Shown: in pieces, positions 34,883-44,166 of the stretch
Position numbering within the stretch: the stretch's first letter is position 1
Layout of the letters: each line of letters opens with the position of its first letter
Source of the DNA: Xenophilus sp. E41
GTDB lineage: Bacteria > Pseudomonadota > Gammaproteobacteria > Burkholderiales > Burkholderiaceae_C
Direction: 5' to 3'
Assembly (NCBI RefSeq): GCF_003671765.1
Contig: NZ_QPIB01000011.1
Coordinates: 72,983-136,982, forward strand
DNA: 64,000 bases
Position numbers and translations under genes: made by a program
The notes under the pieces: model-generated
Told to the model about the DNA's origin: nothing
Seen by the model: the letters and a program-made list of their open reading frames with translations, nothing else
The model's database searches: none

Positions 34883-36088
34883 ATGACCCGCCTCGGCACC
34901 CCCCTGTCTCCCAACGCCACCCGTGTGATGCTCCTGGGCTCCGGCGAGCTCGGCAAGGAGGTGCTGATCGCGCTGCAGCGCCTGGGCGTGGAAACCATCG
35001 CTGTCGACCGCTACGAGAACGCACCCGGCCAGCAGGTGGCGCACCATGCGCGCACCATCACCATGAGCGATCCGGCGCAGCTCAGGGCTTTGATCGAAGC
35101 CGAGAAGCCGGACCTGGTGGTGCCCGAGATCGAGGCCATCGCCACGCCCCTGCTCGAGGAACTGGAGGCGGCCGGCGTGGTGCGCGTCATCCCCACCGCG
35201 CGCGCCGCGCGCCTGACCATGGACCGCGAAGGCATTCGCCGCCTGGCGGCCGAGACGCTGGGCCTGCCGACCAGCCCCTACAAGTTCTGCGATTCGCTGG
35301 ACGAGTTGCAGGCCGCGATCGATGCAGGCATCGGCTACCCCTGCATCGTCAAGCCGGTGATGAGCAGCTCCGGCAAGGGCCAGAGCAAGATCGACGGCCC
35401 GGCCGACGTGAAGAAGTCCTGGGACTACGCCATGGCCGGCGGCCGCGTGAGCCATGGCCGCGTGATCGTCGAGGGCTTCATCGACTTTGACTACGAGATC
35501 ACGCTGCTCACCGTGCGTGCCCGGGCCGCGGATGGCAGCATCCAGACCCAGTTCTGCCAGCCCGTGGGCCACATCCAGGTCAGCGGCGACTATGTCGAGA
35601 GCTGGCAGCCGCACCCCATGCACCCGGCGGCGCTGGAGAAGGCGCAGGACATCGCGCGCAAGGTGACGGCCGACCTCGGCGGCCAGGGCCTCTTCGGCGT
35701 CGAGCTCTTCGTCAAGGGCGAGCAGGTGTGGTTCAGCGAGGTGAGCCCGCGCCCGCACGACACCGGCCTGGTGACGCTCGCCACCCAGTGGCAGAGCGAA
35801 TTCGAGCTGCATGCACGCGCCATCCTCGGCCTGCCGGTGGACACGACGCTCAAGAGCGCGGGCGCCAGCGCCGTGATCTATGGCGGCGCGGACGCGCTCG
35901 GCATCGTGTTCGACGGGGTGGACGAGGCGCTGGCCGTGCCCGGCACCGACCTGCGCCTGTTCGGCAAGCCCGAGAGCTTCGTCAAGCGCCGCATGGGCGT
36001 GGCGCTGGCACACGCCGACGACGTGGAGACTGCACGACGCCATGCCAAGGAGGCGGCGTCGCGGGTGAAGCCGCGCCGGGTCGACTGA
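34883..36088 (+). CDS. purT: Formate-dependent phosphoribosylglycinamide formyltransferase (PurT)
   Basis: 401 residues, near the E. coli length of 392. An ATP-grasp enzyme that makes formyl-GAR from GAR, formate and ATP in purine synthesis. Visible: [21 protein letters not shown] at the N-terminus, [13 protein letters not shown] (substrate site), [12 protein letters not shown] (ATP-grasp glycine loop), [20 protein letters not shown] and [13 protein letters not shown] (metal and ATP sites). ATG at 34883 chosen since upstream frame lacks family sequence. Housekeeping gene among catabolic ones. Confidence 0.97.
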   Translation: MTRLGTPLSPNATRVMLLGSGELGKEVLIALQRLGVETIAVDRYENAPGQQVAHHARTITMSDPAQLRALIEAEKPDLVVPEIEAIATPLLEELEAAGVVRVIPTARAARLTMDREGIRRLAAETLGLPTSPYKFCDSLDELQAAIDAGIGYPCIVKPVMSSSGKGQSKIDGPADVKKSWDYAMAGGRVSHGRVIVEGFIDFDYEITLLTVRARAADGSIQTQFCQPVGHIQVSGDYVESWQPHPMHPAALEKAQDIARKVTADLGGQGLFGVELFVKGEQVWFSEVSPRPHDTGLVTLATQWQSEFELHARAILGLPVDTTLKSAGASAVIYGGADALGIVFDGVDEALAVPGTDLRLFGKPESFVKRRMGVALAHADDVETARRHAKEAASRVKPRRVD

Positions 36089-36130
36089 GCGACGGTTGGG
36101 GCCTGCGGCGGCCTGGAGACGCTGCTCGCG

Positions 36131-37111
36131 CTATTGCACGGGCACGATCTTCCGTGCTTTCACCACGTCGCCCCACAGCCTGGACTCCGAGCGTGTGAGT
36201 TCGTCCAGGGCCTGCGCCGTGCTGCCCACCGGCACGGCCGACACCGCCGCCAGACGGCTCCTGACCTCGGGCGTGTCGGCCACCTTCTGCCAGGCCCTGG
36301 TGAGGCTGTCGAGCACGTCCCGAGGCGTTCCTGCCGGCGCCCAGACCCCGTACCACGCATCGATCACATAGCCTGGGACGGTCTCGCCGACCGTCGGCAG
36401 ATCGGGCAGGGAGGCCGCGCGCTGCGCCCCCGTCTGCGCCAGGGGCCGGACCTTGCCGCTAGCCACCAGCGAGGGCACCTGGGCGGCCGGGCTCATGGAC
36501 ACCTGCACCACGTTCGACTGCAGGTCCGCGCTGAAGTTGCTGGCGTAGTTGACGGCCAGCGTTTCGGCCCCGGTCTGCAAGGCCAGCAGCTGCGAGCCCA
36601 GGTAGGCCGCGGACGCGAAGCCCGTGACGCCCATGGCCAGCTTTCCGGGGTGGGCCTTGGCGTAGGCGACGAATTCCGGAAAGGTCGTGACCGGCACCTG
36701 CGTGTTGACCATCCAGACGAATGGCGACGCGGCGAAGCGCGAGACCGGCGCGAAGTCCTTCAGCGGGTCGTAGCTCAGGTTGGCGACGACATGCGGATTC
36801 ATCGTCATCGTCTGGTTGAAGGTGAAAAGCAGCGTGTATCCGTCGGGCTTGGCGCGCGCCGCCCGCTGCACGCCGATGACCCCGCTGGCGCCGACGACGT
36901 TCTCCACGACGACGGGCTGGCCCAGCACCTCCGACAGCCGCTGGGCGCCGATGCGGGCGACGATGTCGACCCCCGTGCCCGCCGCCGCGGGAAGCACCAG
37001 GTTGACAGGCCGGGAAGGAAAGCGTCCCTGCGCCGCCGCGAGGAGGGGCAGGGTCCACGCGCACAGGGCCGCCGACAGCAAAAGCGCCCGCCGGCCGTCG
37101 CTCCTTGTCAT
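36131..37111 (-). CDS. Bug-family periplasmic receptor, last gene of the aromatic operon
   Basis: 326 residues. Signal peptide 1-29 ends LLAAAQGRFPSRP; the family pattern is altered to VLPAAAGTGVDIVARIGAQ where VPFPPGG is usual, so the ligand loop has lost its prolines. VVENVVGASGVIGVQRAARA and the C-terminal domain are normal. GGAGGTGAAC precedes the ATG. No tctAB is near. It ends an operon that already has its own ABC binding protein, so it may bind a related compound or act as a sensor. Confidence 0.9.
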   Translation of the reverse strand: MTRSDGRRALLLSAALCAWTLPLLAAAQGRFPSRPVNLVLPAAAGTGVDIVARIGAQRLSEVLGQPVVVENVVGASGVIGVQRAARAKPDGYTLLFTFNQTMTMNPHVVANLSYDPLKDFAPVSRFAASPFVWMVNTQVPVTTFPEFVAYAKAHPGKLAMGVTGFASAAYLGSQLLALQTGAETLAVNYASNFSADLQSNVVQVSMSPAAQVPSLVASGKVRPLAQTGAQRAASLPDLPTVGETVPGYVIDAWYGVWAPAGTPRDVLDSLTRAWQKVADTPEVRSRLAAVSAVPVGSTAQALDELTRSESRLWGDVVKARKIVPVQ

Positions 37112-37151
37112 GTTCACCTCCGTCTCGTGCATGTGCTGGACGACGCGCGGT

Positions 37152-37541
37152 TCATGCTGCCGGCAAAGCCGTGGCCTGCCAGTGGAGCAACTGCAGCGTC
37201 GCATCCGATTCGACCCAGACGGTGACGAAGGCATTGCGCATCACCTTCGTCTCGCCGCCGACGTCGAGGGTGGTCCGCGTCGTCCCGCTCAGGACGATCG
37301 CCGGACCCACGGCGCGAACGCGCTGGTCCGTGCGGACAGCCTCGACGAAGCGGTAGCGGCCTGCCGAGATGGTCGAGAGGAACGTCGCCCTGTCGTCCGT
37401 CTTGCCGTTCGCATGGGTGTGGACATAGTCCGGCGCCAGCATGTGCTCGAGCGTGGCGGTGTCCTGCGCGTACAGCGCCTGGTACCGCGCCTCGTCGGCC
37501 GCGAGCACCTTCGACGCCTGGCCGTCCGCGGTGTGCTTCAT
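37152..37541 (-). CDS. NTF2-like (DUF4440/SnoaL-type) protein
   Basis: 129 residues from 37541 (131 from an ATG at 37547). The pattern DEARYQALYAQDTATLEHML, then APDYVHTHANGKTDDRATFL and a later VMRNAFVTVWV is that of the small cone-shaped NTF2 fold. Members are isomerases, hydratases or binding proteins. The start at 37541 overlaps the stop of the FAH hydrolase gene by ATGA, so it belongs to the aromatic operon. Its reaction is unknown; an isomerase step after ring cleavage would fit. Confidence 0.8.
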   Translation of the reverse strand: MKHTADGQASKVLAADEARYQALYAQDTATLEHMLAPDYVHTHANGKTDDRATFLSTISAGRYRFVEAVRTDQRVRAVGPAIVLSGTTRTTLDVGGETKVMRNAFVTVWVESDATLQLLHWQATALPAA

Positions 37542-38326
37542 GCGCATGCCTCCTCGGCGACCACGGCGTTGGTGAGCGTGCCGACGCCATCGATCTCCAC
37601 CTCGAAGACGTCGCCGGGCCGCAGCGGGCCCACGCCGCCCGGCGTGCCCGTCATGATCAGGTCGCCGGGCAGCAGGGTGATGGCCTGGCTCAGGTAGGCC
37701 ACCAGGGCGTCCACGCCGAAGAGCAGGTCCGAGGTGTCGCAGTCCTGGACCACCTCGCCATTGAGCCGGCCGCGCAGCCGCAGCGCCGACGGGTCGACGG
37801 CGGTCTCGATGAAGGGGCCTACCGGTGCGAAGCTGTCGAAAGCCTTGCCCACCGTCATCAGGCCCATGGCCATTTCCTGGCGCTGGATCGTGCGCTCGCT
37901 GACGTCGTTGCCGCAGGTGTAGCCCAGCACATGGTCGAGCGCGTGCTCGCGTGGGACATGCCGGGCACGGCGGCCGATCACCGCGACGAGTTCCGCCTCG
38001 TAGTGGACCACCGTGCTTTCGCGCGGAAAGACGATGCGCCCGCCGGGCGCCAGCAGGCTGGTGTCAGGCTTCATGAACACGGACGGGATCTGCGGCAGGG
38101 ACCGCCCCGTCTCGAGGATGTGGGCACGGTAGTTCAAGCCGATGCCGAAGATGCGCGGCCGTTCCACCGACGGCACCATGAGCGCCAGGCTGTCGAGCGG
38201 CCAGCGCTCGTCGCCGGGCGTCATGTCCCCCTCGAACGGCGACCCCCGCAGGGCCCGTACGGTCCGTGCGTCCTCGAGCACGCCGAAGCGCGGGCGCCCT
38301 TGGTGCAGGAACTTGCAGATCTTCAT
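37538..38326 (-). CDS. Fumarylacetoacetate hydrolase family protein
   Basis: 262 residues. HYEAELVAVIGRRA gives the two metal-binding glutamates, GNDVSERTIQR the aspartate, and VGKAFDSFAPVGP the catalytic lysine segment; LLPGDLIMTGTPGGVGPLRPGD closes the site. These enzymes cleave acylpyruvates or decarboxylate/hydrate oxo-acids. After a hydroxylase and an extradiol dioxygenase gene, hydrolysis of a ring-cleavage product is the natural role. Coupled by ATGA to the ABC permease gene before it and the NTF2-like gene after it. Confidence 0.94.
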   Translation of the reverse strand: MKICKFLHQGRPRFGVLEDARTVRALRGSPFEGDMTPGDERWPLDSLALMVPSVERPRIFGIGLNYRAHILETGRSLPQIPSVFMKPDTSLLAPGGRIVFPRESTVVHYEAELVAVIGRRARHVPREHALDHVLGYTCGNDVSERTIQRQEMAMGLMTVGKAFDSFAPVGPFIETAVDPSALRLRGRLNGEVVQDCDTSDLLFGVDALVAYLSQAITLLPGDLIMTGTPGGVGPLRPGDVFEVEIDGVGTLTNAVVAEEACA

Positions 38327-39084
38327 GCTTCTTCTCCTGAAGGATGGATGGGCAGAGTCAGGCGGCGCACCGCTGTCAGCACGGCGCTGGCCAGCAGCAC
38401 CAGCACGGTCGCCAGCACGATGCCCCGGTACACGCCGACCGAGTCGCCGAGCTGCCGCGCCTCCTCGATGCCGTGCCCGATGCCGGCCTTGGCCGCCAGG
38501 TATTCGCCCACCAGTGCCGCGCTCAAGGCCCAGGGCAGCGCCACCTGCAGCCCGGTGAAGACGAAGGGCAGCACGCTGGGCACGACGATGTGCCGGGTCA
38601 GCTGGGCCCGCCCGGCACCGAATACCCGCGCGGCCATCAGCAGGCGCGTGTCGACCGTCGCCAGGCCTGCGTAGGCGAGCGAGAAGACGATGAACAGCAC
38701 CGTCAGCGCGACCAGCAGCAGCTTGGGCGTCCAGCCGGTGCCGAACCACAGGACGAGCAGGGGCACCAGGCCGAGCTTCGGGATGCTCATCAGGGCCGTG
38801 ACGAAGGGTTGCGCCATCGCATCGATCCGTGGCGAGAGGCGCAGCAGGACGGCCAGGCCGCTGCCCGCGAGCAGGCCCGGCACCGTGCCGGCCACCAGCA
38901 GGGCCGTGGTGGCCCCCATGTCGGCCAGCAGGCGTCCGGTCTTCGCCTCGCTCCACAGTCGACCGGCCACCTGCCCGATGCCCGGCACCCAGTACGGGTC
39001 CAGCCACCGGCTGGCCAGCTGCCATGCCAGCGCGACAGCGGCCAGGCCCAGCGACTGCGCCAGCAGAGCTCGGCGCCTGCTCAC
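38323..39084 (-). CDS. ABC transporter permease, SsuC-like (first of two)
   Basis: 253 residues from a GTG at 39084 that overlaps the ATPase stop (GTGA). About six membrane helices; IPKLGLVPLLVLWFGTGWTP and RVFGAGRAQLTRHIVVPSVL (coupling loop) identify the nitrate/sulfonate group. A second permease of the same type is encoded at 39915, on the other side of the ATPase. The pair could form a heterodimeric channel. Confidence 0.92.
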   Translation of the reverse strand: MSRRRALLAQSLGLAAVALAWQLASRWLDPYWVPGIGQVAGRLWSEAKTGRLLADMGATTALLVAGTVPGLLAGSGLAVLLRLSPRIDAMAQPFVTALMSIPKLGLVPLLVLWFGTGWTPKLLLVALTVLFIVFSLAYAGLATVDTRLLMAARVFGAGRAQLTRHIVVPSVLPFVFTGLQVALPWALSAALVGEYLAAKAGIGHGIEEARQLGDSVGVYRGIVLATVLVLLASAVLTAVRRLTLPIHPSGEEA

Positions 39085-39911
39085 GGTTGGCCTCCGCTTC
39101 GCAGGCAGGCGCGGATGGCGTCGTAGTGCCCGGCGAAGCTGGGCGCCTTGAAGATCGTTTCGGGGTCGCGCGGCCGCGGGATGTCCAGATGCCGTTCGAG
39201 CGCGACGCGACCCGGCGATCCGCAGAGCACCACCACCCGGTCGCCCAGCGCGATGGCTTCGTTGATGTCGTGCGTGACGAAGAGGATGGTCTTGCGCTCC
39301 GACGCCCACAGGGCCAGGAGGTCCGCCTGCAGTTGCGCACGCGTTTCCGCATCGAGTGCGCCGAAGGGCTCGTCCATCAGTACCACGGGCGGGTCGTAGG
39401 CCAGCGTGCGCGCCAGCGAGGCGCGCTTGCGCATGCCGCCCGACAGCTGGTGCGGGTAGTGCCCGGTCCATTGCGTCAGGCCCACCTGCTCGACCAGCCG
39501 TTGTGCGCGCTCCACGTCCGATGCGCTCGGTTTGCCGGCCAGGGTCAGCGGAAACATGACGTTGTCCCACACCGTGCGCCACGGCAGCAGGTTGTCGTCC
39601 TGCGTGACGTAGCCGATCCGCCGTCCGCTGCCGGGTTGGAGCGGCATGCCCTCGCCGCCGACCGTGTGACCACCGAAGACGATGCGGCCGGCCGAGGGTG
39701 CCAGGGTCTGGGCCACCACGTTCAGCAGCGTCGACTTGCCGGCGCCGGACGAGCCCATGATGGTCACGAACTCGCCGTCGTGTACTGTCAGATCGACGTC
39801 GCGCAGGATCCAGCGCGCGGTCGCAAGCTGGCCTTGGTCGTAGCAGACCCCGAGTTTCTGCAACTGCAGCAGGGCCACGGAGGGTGCGACGGCGTGTACT
39901 TCAGGTTTCAC
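39081..39911 (-). CDS. ABC transporter ATPase, SsuB/TauB type
   Basis: 276 residues. Walker A GSSGAGKST, Q-loop GYVTQDDNLLPWRTVWDN, signature LSGGMRKRASLARTL, Walker B VVLMDEPFGALD, switch FVTHDINEA. It lies between two permease genes: it follows the second permease by 3 bp and overlaps the first. One ATPase would dimerise under both permeases. Confidence 0.94.
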   Translation of the reverse strand: MKPEVHAVAPSVALLQLQKLGVCYDQGQLATARWILRDVDLTVHDGEFVTIMGSSGAGKSTLLNVVAQTLAPSAGRIVFGGHTVGGEGMPLQPGSGRRIGYVTQDDNLLPWRTVWDNVMFPLTLAGKPSASDVERAQRLVEQVGLTQWTGHYPHQLSGGMRKRASLARTLAYDPPVVLMDEPFGALDAETRAQLQADLLALWASERKTILFVTHDINEAIALGDRVVVLCGSPGRVALERHLDIPRPRDPETIFKAPSFAGHYDAIRACLRSGGQP

Positions 39912-39914
39912 GGC

Positions 39915-40691
39915 TCAGGCTCCCAGGGGGCGCGAGCCGGTGGGCTGCCCGCTCTGCCACCGCAGCCACCGCGCCTGCAGGCTTGCCAGGACTGCACTCA
40001 GGGCCAGCACGATGCACATCACCGTGACCAGCGCGACGAAGACCAGCGTGGTGTCGAAGTCCGACGCGCCGTACTGGGCCAGATAGCCGAGGCCCCGGTT
40101 GGACGAGATGATCTCGCCGACGATGGCGCCCGCGATCGCGTAGGGCACCGCCACACGCAGTCCGCCGAAGAGGTAGGGCACGACCGCCGGCCAGACGACG
40201 TGTCGCAGCAGCTGCAGCTCCGTGGCGCCGAAGACCCGCACCGTGCGCAGCAGCCTGGCATCGACCGCCCGAACCCCATCCAGCGTGCTGTAGAAGACGA
40301 TGAAGAAGATGGCGGTGGCCACCAGCGCCACCTTGGCGCCCGGCCCCACGCCCAGCCACAGGATGAACAGCGGCACCAGCGCCGTCTTGGGAATGCCGTA
40401 GCCGATGCCCGCGACGCCGAGCACGGCTTCGCGGAGGAAGGGATGGCGCCGCAACGCCATGGCCAGGACGCAGCCCGGCACGGCGCCGAGCACGAAGCCG
40501 CCGAAGGCCTCGGCGAGCGTGAAACGGCCGTGGAACCAGAGCTCGCCGTTCTCGAGCATGGAGCCCATCCGCTGCGCGACCAGCAATGGCGAGCTGATCC
40601 AGTAGGCGCCGAGCAGCCGGGACGCGGCTTCCCACGCGCCCAGCAATGCGGCGCCCAACAGCAGCCGGTCGATCCAGGATCGATGCACCAT
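39915..40691 (-). CDS. ABC transporter permease, SsuC-like (second of two)
   Basis: 258 residues. Membrane segments start at LLLGAALLGAWEAASRL; IPKTALVPLFILWLGVGPGA and RVFGATELQLLRHVVWPAV mark the family, and GASDFDTTLVFVALVTVMCI the last part. It shares the same layout as the permease at 38323 but only moderate sequence similarity by eye, so the duplication is old or the two came from different sources. Confidence 0.93.
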   Translation of the reverse strand: MVHRSWIDRLLLGAALLGAWEAASRLLGAYWISSPLLVAQRMGSMLENGELWFHGRFTLAEAFGGFVLGAVPGCVLAMALRRHPFLREAVLGVAGIGYGIPKTALVPLFILWLGVGPGAKVALVATAIFFIVFYSTLDGVRAVDARLLRTVRVFGATELQLLRHVVWPAVVPYLFGGLRVAVPYAIAGAIVGEIISSNRGLGYLAQYGASDFDTTLVFVALVTVMCIVLALSAVLASLQARWLRWQSGQPTGSRPLGA

Positions 40692-40706
40692 GGCTGCGGC
40701 GCCCTG

Positions 40707-41711
40707 CTACCTGGAGGCACCGACGAATTCGTCGGTGTAGAGCGTTCTGGCAAGCGCCGTCAGCGCGGCCTTGTCGTCCTGCGGGCCGAACATGGTCGCC
40801 ACCGTGTGCTCGAAGGCCTTGCCCATCGGCATGGAGCGCGCGGGTGTGTTGCGCTGGAAGCTCTCGAAGGCCTGCTTCAACAGCTCGGGATCCATCTTGT
40901 CGAAGCGCCTGGCCAGAAGGGCGAATGCCTTCTGGGGCTCGGCCGCGATGAGTGCCAGGCTGCGGTCCAGCGCCGCCACCAGCTTCCTGCAGGTGGCCGC
41001 GGCATTCGTGCAGTACCCGTCGCGCGCGACCAGCACGTTGTAGGTCGTGGGGTTCAGGTCCGGGAAGTCGCCGCGCGGACCGCTGATCCACAACTGGGCG
41101 CCGCGGCGGACCGCCTCGAGCGTGAAGGGGCTCGAGAAGACGAAGCCGTCCACCTCCTTCTTCTGGAGCGCGGCATCCATCCCGGGCGGTGCGACGAAGA
41201 CCAGCCGGATGTCCCGGTCCGCGTCGATGCCGGCCTGGCGCGCCACATAGCGCAGGAAGGCGTGGGGCAGGCCGTTCGCGGCGTCCACGGCGAGTGTCAG
41301 ACCCTTGAGCGCGCGGGCCCGCTCCACGGGGGTGCGCGCCGCGGCCACGCGCTGTGCCGCCTCCGCCGACAGCACGACCTCGGTCGTTGCATTCTCCTGA
41401 AGGCCGGCGATGGCCAGGGTCTTCTGGCCGCGCTGTGCCGCCCGCAGCTGCAGCAGCCCTGCGATGCTGGTGAGGTCGGCGCTGCCGCCGATCAGGGCGT
41501 TCAGCGCCGCAGGGCCGGCGAGCTGGCTCACGTCCGTCTCCACGCCGGCTTCCATGAAGTAGCCCGCATCCTGGGCGATGTACACCGGCGCGAACAGGAT
41601 CGATACGGCCGGCAGGACCAAGCGGACCTTCGCGGGCTGGGCCCCTGCAGTCAGCGCGGCCGCAGCCAGCATGGCGCCGACCAAGAGGCGCCTGGCAATG
41701 GGGTTCGACAT
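40707..41711 (-). CDS. ABC transporter substrate-binding protein (NMT1/THI5-like)
   Basis: 334 residues. Signal peptide ends AALTAGAQPAKVRLVLPAVS; the ligand-lobe pattern FAPVYIAQDAGYFMEAGVE is classic for SsuA/TauA/THI5-like proteins, and LTLAVDAANGLPHAFLRYVA corresponds to the hinge. AAGGAG precedes the ATG. It feeds the two-permease ABC transporter downstream. Ligand is likely the aromatic acid attacked by the monooxygenase of this operon. Confidence 0.92.
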   Translation of the reverse strand: MSNPIARRLLVGAMLAAAALTAGAQPAKVRLVLPAVSILFAPVYIAQDAGYFMEAGVETDVSQLAGPAALNALIGGSADLTSIAGLLQLRAAQRGQKTLAIAGLQENATTEVVLSAEAAQRVAAARTPVERARALKGLTLAVDAANGLPHAFLRYVARQAGIDADRDIRLVFVAPPGMDAALQKKEVDGFVFSSPFTLEAVRRGAQLWISGPRGDFPDLNPTTYNVLVARDGYCTNAAATCRKLVAALDRSLALIAAEPQKAFALLARRFDKMDPELLKQAFESFQRNTPARSMPMGKAFEHTVATMFGPQDDKAALTALARTLYTDEFVGASR

Positions 41712-41736
41712 GCGTGTCTCCTTGTATTCGGCCGGT

Positions 41737-42291
41737 TCAGGCCATCGAGTCGGGGCGGCGCAGCAGTTCGGCCTCCGGCACGCCGGCCTGCAGCCTCTTC
41801 ACCATGTCCTCCGGGTCGAACTCGATGCCGATCGGGTTGCGGCGGAAGGCCTCGCTGCCCATCCATGCGTTGGTGGCCTGCGGATCGGGAAAGCTGTCGA
41901 CCTGGAGCTCGATCTGGTTGCCTTCGGGGTCGGCGTAGTAGAAGGACACGGTAGGCCCGTGGTTGATGGAGCGGTAAGGCACGATGCCCAGGCCGAGCAG
42001 GCGTTGATAGGTCCCGAGCAGGTCGGCCAGCGAGTCGTAGGCGAAGGCCGTGTGGTAGTGGCCGGCCCGGACCATGTCGTCCCGCGGCGGGTAGTCCTCC
42101 AGGCCGATCAGCGCGATTCGGTGGTGCTCGTCGTCATAGGTCAGGAACGCCACCTTGTCGGACGCATGAGCGACGTGTGCCCCGAGCACCTTGCAGTACC
42201 AGTCGACAAGCTCCGTGAGGCGATTGGTCCGCAAGGCGATGTGCGCAAGGCGGCTGGGCGCCAGGGCAGGCGTGTTCGTGGTTTGACTCAT
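41737..42291 (-). CDS. VOC-family extradiol ring-cleavage dioxygenase
   Basis: 184 residues, single VOC module pair. Metal ligands His17 (RLAHIALRT), His80 (GHYHTAFAYDS) and Glu128 (GNQIELQVD) are in place, and the active-site block SINHGPTVSFYYADPEGNQI has His111 and Tyr119 where BphC-type enzymes have their catalytic His and Tyr. This favours true O2-dependent meta-cleavage of a catechol-like ring over a glyoxalase role. ATGA overlap with the monooxygenase stop. Confidence 0.9.
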   Translation of the reverse strand: MSQTTNTPALAPSRLAHIALRTNRLTELVDWYCKVLGAHVAHASDKVAFLTYDDEHHRIALIGLEDYPPRDDMVRAGHYHTAFAYDSLADLLGTYQRLLGLGIVPYRSINHGPTVSFYYADPEGNQIELQVDSFPDPQATNAWMGSEAFRRNPIGIEFDPEDMVKRLQAGVPEAELLRRPDSMA

Positions 42292-44039
42292 GAGGACTCC
42301 TCTTCGACGGCGAGTGGCTCGGTTCGGCGTTCCGGTGCAATCGCCCGGCCGGTGAGCGCGTCCAGCACCTGCCGCATGGTTTCGGCCGCGTCCTGGCCTG
42401 CATCGCGGGCACGCCACGCCACATGGCCGTCGGGACGCACGAGGACTGCCCCTTCCGCACCGATTTCATAGAGGTCGTGGAACGCTCCGCCGTGATCGAT
42501 CAGGTCGCCCTGCGGCCCGACGGCGAAGGCCTGCGCAGCCAGTCCTGCCTGCACGGCAGCCTTCATGAATGCCGCCATCCAGCGCTGTCCGCGCCGGCCA
42601 GCCAGCAGCGTGAAGACCTGATCCTTGAACAGGTCGACGGTCGACACGGTGATGCCCCCCTTGCCCCGCTGCAGCCAGCAGTGCGGCGCGCGGCCGCCCG
42701 GCGCTGCCGACGCCACATAGGTGTTGACCTCCGGCGCCCCGGCGGTTCCGCCTTCGTCCAGCACCAGCGGCGAGCGATAGGTGTAGCCGAAGGTCTGGCC
42801 GTGATAGTCGAAATGCTCGCGCTGGCCCGGGATGGCGTCGCGCATGCGGGCGATGTCCTCCTCGCGGAAGTCCTCATGCGTCTTCATGATCCCGCCCAGG
42901 CCTGCGCTTTCCATGCGACGGGCATTGCGCACGCTCTGCTCGACGTTGAAGCGGATGACGGGGAGGCGCTCGGTCTCGTACGAATCCAGGATCGCCTCCT
43001 CCGCGCGACCCTGCAGCACCAGCGCCAGCTTCCAGCACAGGTTGTGCACATCGCCCACGGCCGTGTTCATGCCCTGGCCGCCCGTCGGCGGCAGCGGATG
43101 GGCCGCGTCGCCCGCGAGAAACACGCGGCCGCTGCGCAGGCGGCGCGCAATGCGTGCCTGCATTCGCCATGCCCGCACGTCGCGGATGCGCAGCGACAGA
43201 TCGTCTGCACCGACCGCTGCGCGCACGATGCGCTCGCAGCGCTCGGACGTGAACTGCTCGGGGGCATCGCGAGATGCGTCGTAGCCGAAGTTGTAGGTCC
43301 ACCTGCGGCGGCCATCCAGGGCAATCATCACGCCCACGGTCTGGCGGTTGTAGATCCACCAGAGCAGGTTCGGGCGCCTCTCCACCCAAGGCCAGAGGTC
43401 GGCCTCGAAGTAGATGCCGATCTGATTGCCGAGCCCCTGGTCGCCTTCGAGCGGAATGCCGAGCTTCTCCCGAAGCTCGCCGCGGGCACCGTCGGCGGCG
43501 ATCGCGTAGCGCGCCCGCACGGTGCGTGACAGGCCATCGGGCCCCAGGATCCTCGCGTTGACCCAGCCGTGGTCCTGTTCGAGGTCCAGCAGCCGGGTGC
43601 CGAACATGAGGTCGACGCAGGTGTGGTCTTCGGCCGCGCGCCGCAGCACGGGCTCGAGCACGTCCTGCGGGCAAGACGTCTTCGCGCTGGGACCGTGGGT
43701 CTCCGCCAGGCGGTTGCGCTGGCGGTCCGCGTAGGTGCGGATCTCACCGATGGTCTCGCCCGCGACCGAGCGCACGAAGATCACGCCCTGGTTGCGGTCC
43801 TGCGGTATGCCGCGCGCCCGCACTGCATCTTCCACGCCCCAGGCCCTGAAGATCTCCATCGTGCGCGCACTCACCACATGGCCGCGCGGATGGAAGCTGG
43901 TCGACGCGTGCTTCTCGACCAGCAGGGTGCGCACGCCGCAGCGACCGAGCGCGATGGCCGCCGCCAGCCCGCAGGGGCCGCCACCCACGATCAGGACGTC
44001 ATGAACCGTGGCTTCGTCGGCTGCAGGAAGTGTTGGCAT
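42288..44039 (-). CDS. FAD-dependent phenol/aromatic hydroxylase
   Basis: 583 residues. FAD motifs: LIVGGGPCGLAAAIALGRCG, AIAADGARGELREKLG, and VFLAGDAAHPLPPTGGQGMN. The extra C-terminal thioredoxin-like domain (from about 420) is that of MhpA/phenol 2-monooxygenase-type enzymes. It hydroxylates a phenolic ring with NAD(P)H and O2, making the diol for the dioxygenase encoded next. First gene of the operon; a TetR operator lies 28 bp upstream of its ATG. Further upstream frame to 44039 is the only ATG that keeps the Rossmann motif. Confidence 0.94.
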   Translation of the reverse strand: MPTLPAADEATVHDVLIVGGGPCGLAAAIALGRCGVRTLLVEKHASTSFHPRGHVVSARTMEIFRAWGVEDAVRARGIPQDRNQGVIFVRSVAGETIGEIRTYADRQRNRLAETHGPSAKTSCPQDVLEPVLRRAAEDHTCVDLMFGTRLLDLEQDHGWVNARILGPDGLSRTVRARYAIAADGARGELREKLGIPLEGDQGLGNQIGIYFEADLWPWVERRPNLLWWIYNRQTVGVMIALDGRRRWTYNFGYDASRDAPEQFTSERCERIVRAAVGADDLSLRIRDVRAWRMQARIARRLRSGRVFLAGDAAHPLPPTGGQGMNTAVGDVHNLCWKLALVLQGRAEEAILDSYETERLPVIRFNVEQSVRNARRMESAGLGGIMKTHEDFREEDIARMRDAIPGQREHFDYHGQTFGYTYRSPLVLDEGGTAGAPEVNTYVASAAPGGRAPHCWLQRGKGGITVSTVDLFKDQVFTLLAGRRGQRWMAAFMKAAVQAGLAAQAFAVGPQGDLIDHGGAFHDLYEIGAEGAVLVRPDGHVAWRARDAGQDAAETMRQVLDALTGRAIAPERRTEPLAVEEESS

Positions 44040-44066
44040 GGATGCGATCGCCGATGACTGATTGAT

Positions 44067-44079
44067 TGACTGTCAGTCA
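44067..44079. promoter_or_regulatory. TetR-type operator between monooxygenase and TetR genes
   Basis: TGACTG-T-CAGTCA is a perfect 13-bp inverted repeat with one central base. It lies 28 bp before the monooxygenase ATG and 88 bp before the TetR ATG. Direct copies of TGA(C/T)TGA just left of it (44054-44068) may be a half-site. TetR proteins of this type bind sites of this size; the assignment is by position. Confidence 0.75.
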
Positions 44080-44166
44080 GTTTATGGCGGTGTGCCGGTC
44101 GGTCACTGCTGGTTTTCCCTGAACGCTCGGGCGCACGTGCCGGGAGCCCGACCTATCATCAAGCGC

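Noticed and set aside
38829..41954. A 1041-codon open frame on the plus strand across the ABC genes
   Set aside because: It is antisense to four well-supported transporter genes and has no family motifs; a codon-phase shadow.
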